Below, piece after piece: positions 55,174 through 64,000 of a stretch of DNA of 64,000 nucleotides (positions within the stretch are counted from its first letter, which is position 1; the number at the start of each line of letters is the position of its first letter). A model generated the notes under the pieces. That model did no database searches and had not been told where the DNA came from. It saw nothing but the letters and a program-made list of their open reading frames with translations. This DNA comes from Theocolax elegans (lineage: Eukaryota; Arthropoda; Insecta; Hymenoptera; Cerocephalidae): assembly GCA_026168455.1 (NCBI GenBank), contig CM047426.1, positions 64,901,238 to 64,965,237 on the forward strand. The letters run 5' to 3'. A program made the position numbers and the translations under genes.

Positions 55174-57294
55174 TCACAAGCGAATGAAAATTTGTGTGGA
55201 AGCAAAGAGTATAGCTTTTGTTTTAGCTACATTTAAGTTCAAGCCATTTTGAGTAACCCAGGCAACAATCGATTTTATATCCTCGTTAAGCTTAGCAATT
55301 GTGTCATTGATATCAGCAGGCTTACATTTTATATAAATTTTTAAAATATCCACAAATAACATAGGTTTAGTAAATTTAATGATCTTGGCCAAAGAGTTTA
55401 TGTATATTAAAAAATTATCCAAATTCAGAACTGCCTGTGAGCGATCAGTGAGATATGAATGTATCCATCACAGAACCATATGTGAGAAGTTTAATTCTTT
55501 TAGTTTGAAAAGAAGATTACTATGATCGATAGTATCGAAAGCTCGACTTAAGTCAAAGAGAACCATCAATGTATCTATGCCCCTTTCAAAGCCAAACCTA
55601 ATGTCATGTGTAGTTTTCAACAAATCCGATTGCGTGTTAAATCCACTTCGAAAACCCGTTTGAATAGAGGACAACAGAAGCAGAGATTCCAAATAATCTA
55701 CTATTTGTTTTTTTATAAGGCTATCAAAAACCTTAGCACAGTGTGGTAAATTTGCTATAGGTCGAGTGTCTGCCATGCATTCAGGTTTGTTTTTCTTCGA
55801 TAGAGATATCACTATCGACTTCTTCCAAATGGACGGATAAAAACCTATATCAATTGATTTATTAAATAATTTTACTAAAAATGGTACTATGCAGTCAAAA
55901 TGTCTGCAAAAAATGACAGTGACAGATCGTCACTACTGCGACTATTCGATTTAGGCAGGCAAGCTTTGATGGCTGTAAGAACCTGTAGGTAATTTACATT
56001 GCTAAACGAAAATAAAACTGAATTTGGGTTAAATGATATTGATAAAATCTGACTCAATTTAGCAGTAGAACAAGGGGGATGAAGAGATGCAATCTCAGAA
56101 TAAAATAGATTTAAGTCTTCTGCAGTGAAATACTGCAGAGGGGACTCCGGTTTTGCCTTCAAAAACCCATGTGATCGAAGCAGACTCCAAAATCCTGATG
56201 AATCGGTTGTATTTAAAGATGCATTTATTAGCAAATTCTTACAAGCTTATCTGATCTCCTTTTTCACTTGCTTACGAAGCGACTTATAACGAGACAGCAT
56301 AAAATCATCGTTAGTGTGACGAGTACGTTGAAATAAACGATTTCTAGCTTTACATCTTTCACGTACACCCTCAGAGAACCATGGAGAAGGTTTTCTTGTT
56401 ATTACACGATCCATTTTAGGAGCATGAGTGTTCAACAACATTAAATGCAGAAGATTGGAAGAATTTAAGTGATGGATCAATGACCATGTAATCAGCATCA
56501 TTAGAAACCCCAAAGCCATTTTTAAGACGAGCCTGCAGCATATTAGAAAAAGAGAGAGGATCAAAACATTTAAAATTTCTTGAAGACAATGAGATATGAT
56601 CTTTAACTGGGTGGTCCAAAAAGAAATCAAGAATTAGGTAGTCGTGGCAGTTTATAAAAGGAGCAGTTGATTTATAAAATTCTTTTATTTTGTCTATAGA
56701 ATCAACGATAAAAACATCCAACCAAGTATCAGACTTATCGCGATGATGAGTAGCGCAAAAGGGAACTATGTAGAACTTACTTTCAGAACTGAGATTTTTT
56801 AAATGATGGGCATAATAATTATCCGAATTAAGGTCTGAATTTAAAACTCCAGCAATAATAACATCCTGATAAAGATGAATATAATTATTTATAATATCAT
56901 AAAGATCGGAAAAAACACTACCCTTAGGACGACGATAAACAGATATAAAGAGAATTTTTTGGTTAGGATTTGGCGAAATTTCAAGAATTTGATATTCATT
57001 TGCAAGTAGATCATTGTTTTGGGACTGTTTAAGAATTTTTGTTGATAACGAGGATCTGATATAACAGACTACTCCACCTTCCTGAATATACTCTCTCTTT
57101 CCCTTAGATGGTTTCAAATTCCTATCATTTCTAAATATAATATATCCTTGTATATTAAAAAGGGAGGTTGGTTGCTTTGGTGTGAGCCATGTATCCGACA
57201 ATAATAAAATATCAACAGATTCTCTGAGAATAAAATCACGGATATCAAAAAAGTGTTCCCTCAATGAATTTACATTAATCTGCGCTATTTTCAA
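55174..57294 (-). pseudogene. LINE ORF2 (endonuclease + RT), broken
   Basis: Related to the LINE at 2.7-7.1 kb. Endonuclease: QINVNSLREHF, GGVVCYIRS, VYRRPKG, DTWLDVF, NCHDYLI; the GDFN catalytic motif reads GVLN, so the Asp is lost. RT: ADTRPIANLPHCAKVFDSL, FDLSRAFDTIDHS; the active site reads LFVDIL instead of FADD. Several frameshifts between 56630 and 55170. Confidence 0.8.
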
Positions 57295-57364
57295 AAAAGA
57301 CCTATTAACCTATTATTATTATATTAATTATGTCATAGGTGTTTGATTAACTGCATTAGATAGT

Positions 57365-57500
57365 CAATTTAGCCTATCAAGGTCCTGTTGAGACGTAATT
57401 CGAATGGAGTCAGAGCGATCATTCTTACGAACAAAGAGATTTCCTTCCCTAGTCCAGACATACTTATAATTTAACTCACGAGCTTTTATCTAGCCTTCAT
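57365..57500 (-). pseudogene. LINE ORF1 C-terminal tail
   Basis: Minus strand encodes ELNYKYVWTREGNLFVRKND and then SIRITSQQDLDRL, typical of the LINE ORF1 end, about 70 bp before ORF2. Confidence 0.6.
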
Positions 57501-57589
57501 ATAGAGACGATAAAGTGCTTGCGAAAGCATATCATTCACAAAAATCTACAAATCATTTTTGATCGGTTGAGAATCAGGGAACAAATTGT

Positions 57590-57990
57590 TGCAAGTGATC
57601 TCTCCAAATTCACGTTTAACTTTAAGTACATGCTCTTCAAGTCGACAGTGATATCTCTATCGAAGAAAAACAAACCTGAATGCATGGCAGACACTCGACC
57701 TATAGCAAATTTACCACACTGTGCTAAGGTTTTTGATAGCCTTATAATAAAACAAATAGTAGATTATTTGGAATCTCTGCTTCTGTTATCCTCTATTCAA
57801 TCGGGTTTTCGAAGTGGATTTAACACGCAATTGGATTTGTTGAAAACTACAGATGACATTAGGTTTGGCTTTGAAAGGGGCATGGATACATTGATGGTTC
57901 TCTTTGACTTAAGTCGAGCTTTCTCAGGCAGTTCTGAAATTGGATAATTTTTTAATATACATAAACTCTTTGGCCAAGATCATTAAATTT
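57590..57990 (+). pseudogene. Inverted short copy of the LINE RT
   Basis: Repeats the ADTRPIANLPHCAKVF to FDLSRAF section of the minus-strand LINE on the plus strand, then skips to the part near 55440 by deletion and joins the right arm. Confidence 0.75.
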
Positions 57991-58262
57991 GCTAAACCTA
58001 AATTTCACAAACTTGTCACTGTCAATTAGTCATATTAATCATTATAATCTCAGAACTGATTTGTTGATATATTTTTTGTATTAAATACGTATCTTCAGTT
58101 ATTGTAATAATAACGTTAATATATTTATAGTAATCCTTCAGATTAATATCATAATTTTAATAGTGGTTGTAAAATTGAAAATCCAACATTATAAATGTTA
58201 AAAATTATTGTTTTATAATTGTATAAAAATATTTGTATTTTTATCAGCTTACAAAAGATTAG

Positions 58263-58470
58263 ATGGATACTGAAACAAGTGGAGATACTTTTCCACCACT
58301 CGAAGGTAAGTGCAGAAATTTGTTTACAATGATCATGATAATAGATTCATCGTTGTAAGGCAACAAATATACATTTCTATTAATATTTTTTCCCACTTTT
58401 CCCAGATATTTTGACCATAAATGATCTTAATGATTTAGACCCACTCTGGAAATTTATAGACAGTTTTTGA
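58263..58470 (+). CDS. Micro-gene in the right arm (2 exons, ~36 aa)
   Basis: Exon 1 is 58263-58305, donor GTAAGTG at 58306; acceptor TTTTCCCAG ending 58405; exon 2 is 58406-58470. Compared with the left arm there are two replacement and two silent differences in the coding part and no indel. A further acceptor, TTTATCAG, lies 16 bp before the ATG. Confidence 0.4.
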
Positions 58471-58789
58471 CTATAAAAAGACATCTTTTAGACAGCATTA
58501 GGTTTCCAGAGTCCGGAGCAGAATTGCTGATTTTTATTATTTAAGGTTTAAATGGCTTACAATAGTGTGACAGCATACATTCACGACTTTAAAAGTATTT
58601 TTAATGAAAAATTCAGAAAATTTTACAAAAAGAGTCATATTTATGTTTTTAGTGAAAAATGCATCCCCTGGGAGCTACAAATTGATGAAAATGGGCATAT
58701 AGTTAAAATTTTGTGCATTAAAAAATGTATTTTTTCGCTTGCCCAGGACATTTTTTAAATTTTTGTATGAAATACATTTTTCAAAGGCA

Positions 58790-58975
58790 TTTTCAACGTT
58801 GCTCAGTCGTTGTTACAACGTTATTTCCACCTATCGCGGCAACATACATAAATCTTAGCGGACATATCCCAGGTTGTAGCAACGTTGTTCCAACGTTTCA
58901 ACAACTTTTATAACAACGTTGTAACGTTGTCAAAACAACGTTGCCACAACGTTCCTACAACGTTGTGTGCTAGTA
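58790..58975. repeat. Cluster of AACGTTG motifs
   Basis: About ten copies of the palindromic CAACGTTG or near variants in 180 bp. Confidence 0.7.
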
Positions 58976-58979
58976 GGAA

Positions 58980-59750
58980 AGAACAGTTTACAGAATAATT
59001 TGAAAACCATGCGCACAGTACAAATATATATGTACAAACATAATAAATAATAGTATATGACTAGTATTTTAACAGTCAATGAATTTAAAATAATCTAAGT
59101 AAAATACAAAACCATGTATCAATCAACTGCTTATTAGATTATATATGTACGAAAACGCAAAAAAACTTATAAATAATACTATAACTAACATAAATAAAAT
59201 TTCTAGATGTACTCGATATACGCAACTAATTTTGCTATTACTTTAGGATACTAAATAAGGCACTGAACAAGTCATTAAAATTTTACTAAAATCCAAGCGC
59301 AATACATCGAAAGTTCAAACGCACGCACAGCGAAAATATCTATAAAGTCACAAACAGCACTGTGATCATCATAACAACAAACACAATAGACGTCACTACA
59401 CAGGTCACAGGATGGTCAAGTTTCGGAGATCCTTGCAGTAATGTAGAAATTGACTAGCATAGACGTCACAAGGTCAGTCACTAGATGTGGTCAATAGACT
59501 GCTCGATATCGTCAATAAGCTTGGAAGAATTATTCGCAGCGAAGCTCGACGTTTGATATAACTTTCGATCGAGAATCCAGTGGCTCATATCGTTTAAATA
59601 ACACGTACATTTATACCAAGTTGAGCTGCAGCATCCCTGCTTCTCTACAATATACAATATACTCCCAAAAAATGTATGAGTGTATGAATAAACAAATAAA
59701 ATATCCGGAGCTAGACGCGATACGTCTTTCCTACTCACCAGAGATAGATT
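58980..59750. other. AT-rich DNA, no gene recognised
   Basis: Short ORFs only; none with a recognisable domain. Confidence 0.35.
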
Positions 59751-59754
59751 TGAT

Positions 59755-61500
59755 TTTGATTTGATTAGTTTATTGGGTACAGTGGAGAAGACCCCGTATA
59801 CACAAAGCGAAGAAATCTCTGAAAGAAATCTCAAAGCGCACAATTCCTGAGATTATAAAATTAAAACAAAAGTATTTACATAACAAAAGTTATTTACAAA
59901 ATAAAATAATATAATAATATAATAATAAAATAAATAACTAAATACAACAAATAACAAATAATAAAATTAGTAAATAATAAGATTTAACAAAATATAGGTA
60001 ACGTAGCAGTATAAAGCGTCGTGCAGCGCCAAGATCAAAGCATATAAAATATAAAATAAATACTTAAAAGATATCAAGTTAGACGCAATAAATAAAATAC
60101 AATAGGAAGAAATCGGCGGAATATAAAAGGTTATCCATTAATTAATACAAAATAAATAAATCAAATAAGCGCTCAGAAGTCCGGCAAGGAAGGGCAGATG
60201 ACTCCCTCATTTCTTATCCTCACGTCCCAAGCCTGTCGATCGAGCTCAGATAGATACGATGAAAGGGATGATTTGAAGGAACTAAAGAGGGGAGGGTTAA
60301 AATTAGTGAAAGGGAGGTGATTGATGAGGCGACAGGCAGTGATAATGAAGGAATTATTAAGGGCTTCAGTTCTAGGAGGAAGATAAAAAAGGGACAAGGG
60401 TGGGAGACGTGAGGAAGAACGGGCAGGAAATGAAGCGTTGCGAATAATGAAGTGACGAGCAATGTAGGAAGGGGATTTATGCGAAATGATGTTATATGCA
60501 CTCCCCGTTGAAAAAGTTTCTATTGATTCAGTATTGATTCTGTGATGAGATCATTATGAAATTGATAAATAATAGCTACTGATATTGAACAAAATCAATA
60601 CTGACTCAGTAGTCAGTTCTCACCAAAACGCAAAACTGATTTCTTACTGAATTAGTACAAAATCAGTAATGAATTAATGTTGTGTCATTATGGAATCAGT
60701 ACTGTATCAATTTTGAAATTGTTCAATTGAAGAAGGGCAATGTGCCCTTAAAAATTCAGTATTCAATCAATTCAGAATCAGTGTCAAATCAATACCCTGT
60801 TAAAAAAATTCACGCTGATTCAGTACTGATTTCTCTAAAAAATAAATAAAATAAATTTTTTTAGATAATTCTCTAAAAAAAATTAGGTAAAACCAAATAA
60901 AATTGTCAAAAAAACATAAAAAAGTATTACACATTTTTCTGTTTATGTTAGTTATTCACCTATCCACTTATTAACCGCGGTCAATGCTGCTTAACTTTCA
61001 TTATCTATCATTTCTCAGTCTATTCTCAATGCTACATTCACAAACAATTACAAAGATAATAAAAACATATTTGTAGACATTTCAGAAAGCCCAGGTAGAA
61101 TTTATTTTAATGGTATTAATTTTAATGGAATAAACATATTTTTAAAAATATGGAGAATTTCATACAAGCTAAAAGTTTAATGTACATATCGGTACCATAT
61201 TAGAAGAACAATATATATTTAGTAATATTTTTGTACTAATTCAGTAAGAAATCAGTTTTGCGTTTTGGTGAGAACTTACTACTGAGTACGTATTGATTTT
61301 GATCAATGTCAGTAGCTATTATTTATTAATTCCATAATGATTTCATCACAGAATCAATACTGAATCAATAGGAACTTTTTCAACGGGGCTAGTAGCCATA
61401 TGAAAAGGGATCTCCTAAGCTCGACCGACAGCCAACCCAGCTTAAGGGGATGTCGTACCCGACAAAAAATTGTTGTGCAGGTCCGCGCTTTCTGTTTTAT
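59755..61500 (-). pseudogene. LINE 3' fragment (RT end and 3' UTR), split by an insertion
   Basis: Minus strand encodes LKLGWLSVELRRS (61470-61400 or so), then after the insertion YLPPRTEALNNSFIIT and LDRQAWDVRIRNEG (60397-60175), matching the C-terminus of the LINE at 2.7-7.1 kb. The 3' UTR ends CCCAATAAAC with an ATCAAA-type tail near 59755. Confidence 0.75.
60503..61389. mobile_element. Terminal-inverted-repeat element (~887 bp)
   Basis: Ends CCCCGTTGAAAAAGTT and complement, with arms of about 160 bp. Inserted into the LINE coding sequence, with an apparent CT at both sides. Non-coding. Confidence 0.8.
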
Positions 61501-63110
61501 CGATACCCTATATAAAACTAACTTAACAGAAATCATATGTGGCGCCCTCGGTATTATATACTAATACATATTTAGTTGCATGCCCACAGATGGCGCTAAC
61601 AAGCGTTAACGTAATATAAGATATAGAACACAACGCTAGTAAAAGTAATTGCAAAATTGATTGTAAAGAATAAAAATTACTGTAAAAGTAAATGAATAGT
61701 ATACTGCAAAACTTATAAACGTATCTAATTGGTTTATCCGATTGGAATGGACTGGAGAAATGGCAAATTATATTTAAAAATTATTTTTATATTATACATG
61801 TGTAATATTAATTCTAAAAATTAAAGTAATAGCATGTATGTAATAACTCTGCACTTTGCGTACGCTTTATTTGTACTGTATTACTGTATTTGTACTTTAT
61901 GGTAACGTGTACTGTACGTACACTTTATATGGTAACGTGTACTGTACGTACACTTTATGGTAACGTGTACTGCACGTACACCTTATAATAACCAAATGTC
62001 AGTCGGTATTGTACTTTTCAATTTTCACTTTGATTTGTATTGCAATTTAATTGTAAATTTCGATTTATAATTAATTATAACAAAAGTTACGCATATTCAA
62101 CTACTAAAATTACAATTTTCTCATCAGTGTTACGTACATTATAATTTTCAATAAACTTAAAAAATGATCTATTATTGTATATAATTAAATTTTTAATCCA
62201 GTTCAATTTTCATTACCGCCATTTAACTCATATACATTGTAGAGTTTTAGTACCCTTCATTCCTGATAAAAAAATATGTACCATTACTTTAACTTAATAA
62301 GATTTTCATAATAATAAACTTTCTGAATGATACTAGCGTCTGCTTTTTAAAATTAAGTTTAAATTGTTAAAGTTTTCTACAACTTATAATATTAATAAAG
62401 TAAGTATTTCTAAATAATCTCCATAATTTTATCAACTAATTGGTATGTTTAAATGAATTTTTTAATCAATACTAAATTAAGCAATGAGCAAAACGGTTAT
62501 TGGTAAACAACAAGTAAACCTACTTCTATGGAGAAAGTTGATGGAGGGAAACATGTGATTTTATCTTTATATACAATTTTGATTGTTTCATTAAGTTTAT
62601 TTATGTTAACTTTTATGCACTATAATTAATGCACATGTAGATTATAAAATGGATATTTACTATGATACTGTTGAACAACTAATAATATATAATACATGGT
62701 TAATACCTAACCTAATGGAATTAGTAGGAGGTGCGTGTAATCGTCGAGTCGAACTGTGCACGCACCTTCTAGAGGAAACCGTCGTCTGCTAGTTCCTAAT
62801 AAGCTCATTCGAGATATGGCTATTAATACAAAATAGTTTTCTACATACATTTTGTGACGATCACGCAGGGTATTAGGGCATGGCGACAAGGATAAAATAA
62901 ACGATTGATAAAAATAGTAATAATTTATTATAATAATAGATAAAGGGTTTTGGACGCCAGCCGCGTATAATTTTGGCGAAATTATAAAAGTAGATGGGAA
63001 GCATACTTACAAAAGAAGGAATAAAAGCACTGCACTTATAACGAAGGCATGAATCCACCTTGTCAGTATAGAGTAGCATATTCTGGGTTGATGATTAAAA
63101 TGTTGCTTTT
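61500..63110. other. AT-rich DNA with a short tandem repeat
   Basis: At about 61890-61985 a 30-35-bp unit containing GGTAACGTGTACTGTACGTA repeats about three times. Otherwise nothing recognised. Confidence 0.5.
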
Positions 63111-63114
63111 CTGA

Positions 63115-63130
63115 CACACACACACACACA
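63115..63130. repeat. (CA)n microsatellite
   Basis: About eight CA units. Confidence 0.9.
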
Positions 63131-63373
63131 AGGTAGTCCGCCACGGGAAAATGAAGGACGATAGCAATCGTATTGCCAACGCGACGCCAACGTTGCCGCG
63201 ACGGCGTACTGAAGAGCTCTCACGAGCTTCTACAGGCTCGTTCACTGCTTCGCTGGACGGGCCCGCCGTGCGCGTGCAACTTGCGTCGAACGGTCCGTCG
63301 ACCGCCGTCGTCCAGCGCGCATCGTACGGTTAGTCTTCGCGGTCGTGCGGATATAGCCTCATTTATTGTACAA

Positions 63374-64000
63374 GGTTTTAAATTTATTTTATAACAATGT
63401 TTTTGTAGCTGAATAGAAAACTATTTGTTTTAAAAAAATGAACGTCTTTTTTTCGGCAGGCTTCAGCGGTTATTAAAAACTACTCCCGAAGAACCTGCGA
63501 GTGATAGAGAACACACTCGGCGCGTCGTTCAGATTGTCTACCCTCGCAGATATCCATCGAGAACTAAAAAGCAAACACATAATATATTATAACAAATTTT
63601 ATATTTTTTTGTAGCAGTGTTTGCGTAGGTAAACCAAATATTATTTTTAGTAATATATATACAAAAGATACTTTTTCTCGGATGGCTGCTTTTTATTTCT
63701 CGATGGATATCTACGAAGCGAGACAATCTGGACGACGCGCCGAGAGTGTCCCGCCTCGTAGATATCTGCCGTTATGTTATAAGGAAACACATAATATATT
63801 GTAACAAATTTTATATTTTTTTGTAGCAGTGTTTGCGTAGGTAAACCGAAAATTATTTTTAGTCATATATACACAAAAAATACTTTTTCTAGGAACGCTG
63901 CGGCGACTGATTATTGTCGCGTAGAACCTTCGAGGCGAGACACTCTCGGCGCATTGTTTAGATTGTCTCGACTCGTAGATATCCATCGAGAACTAAAAAG
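63374..64000. repeat. ~210-bp repeats with one inverted sub-block
   Basis: The block ACACATAATATATT...GTAGCAGTGTTTGCGTAGGT recurs at about 63574 and 63784, with a more diverged copy near 63374. A second block (CAGATTGTCT...GATATCCATCGAGAA) is forward at 63525-63567 and 63955-64000 but inverted at 63690-63750. Runs off the window. Confidence 0.7.

Larger units (their letters stand above)
54274..58498. mobile_element. Long-terminal-inverted-repeat element (~4.2 kb) with LINE pieces inside
   Basis: The arms of about 496 bp (54274-54770 and 58003-58498) start ATGCTGTCTAAAAGATG and end with its complement, flanked by TA on both sides. Each arm holds the same two-exon micro-gene. Inside are a Penelope-like ribozyme fragment, a minus-strand LINE and a short plus-strand copy of that LINE. 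No transposase is recognised. Confidence 0.8.

Noticed and set aside
59481..59843. 120-residue minus ORF
   Set aside because: It spans the LINE 3' end and flanking DNA, so its continuity is accidental.
1..64000. CRISPR arrays, operons, riboswitches and rRNA genes
   Set aside because: None seen; the sequence has eukaryotic features (introns, LINEs, AATAAA signals).

Overview
The window looks like a transposon-dense, AT-rich arthropod (most likely insect) genomic segment. The grounds are long CT, GT and TA microsatellites, Gypsy, Penelope-like, CACTA and several LINE elements, many large palindromic terminal-inverted-repeat elements, and virus-derived genes of a kind known from insect genomes. 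I cannot name the species. I found no convincing conserved host gene. Nearly everything recognisable is mobile or virus-derived, and most of it is broken.

Layout. 0-2.3 kb: three closely spaced + strand ORFs (C-terminal half of a chuvirus-like surface glycoprotein, a CxxC-type putative zinc protein, and an intact BIR+RING inhibitor-of-apoptosis protein). 2.7-7.1 kb: an EN/RT LINE with a broken ORF2. 7.3-8.8 kb: a hairpin cluster and, on the minus strand, a spliced gene for an acidic protein with one premature stop. 9.6-12.9 kb: an LTR remnant, then a minus-strand Gypsy element (A) lacking RT, RNase H and integrase. 14.8-26.4 kb: two almost identical palindromic elements, one before and one after a nearly complete Gypsy element (B, 924-bp LTR copies) and a terminal-inverted-repeat element. 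27.2-28.2 kb: a degenerate ~210-bp satellite. 28.2-36.5 kb: a ~400-bp repeat family split by a minus-strand RNase-H-bearing LINE that contains a 1358-bp tandem duplication. 36.8-40.2 kb: three large palindromic elements in a row. 40.2-41.1 kb: a 422-bp tandem duplication. 41.2-45.5 kb: remains of a third Gypsy element (C) broken by a CACTA transposase, with a 990-bp LTR. 45.5-49.3 kb: N-terminal half of a second chuvirus-like glycoprotein, interrupted by a Penelope-like element carrying a hammerhead ribozyme, then a polypurine tract and LTR start. 50.5-52.2 kb: RS-repeat reading frame, minisatellites and a long CT tract. 52.3-54.3 kb: a 5' LTR with duplicated primer-binding site and a gag fragment. 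54.3-58.5 kb: a long-inverted-repeat element whose two arms each hold the same two-exon micro-gene, with LINE and ribozyme fragments inside. 59.7-61.5 kb: a LINE fragment split by another inverted-repeat element. 63.4-64 kb: ~210-bp repeats.

How the parts relate. Gypsy A and B share a pre-gag coiled-coil ORF, a related Gag and a -1 frameshift signal at the same place, so they are one lineage. B adds a third ORF in the env position. The two glycoprotein copies are complementary fragments of one gene type. The second sits just upstream of a retroelement polypurine tract and LTR start, which suggests capture as an envelope-like gene. The first is followed by an IAP, an unusual pairing of an entry-type and an anti-apoptotic protein, and is the best candidate here for an undescribed selfish or viral gene module.
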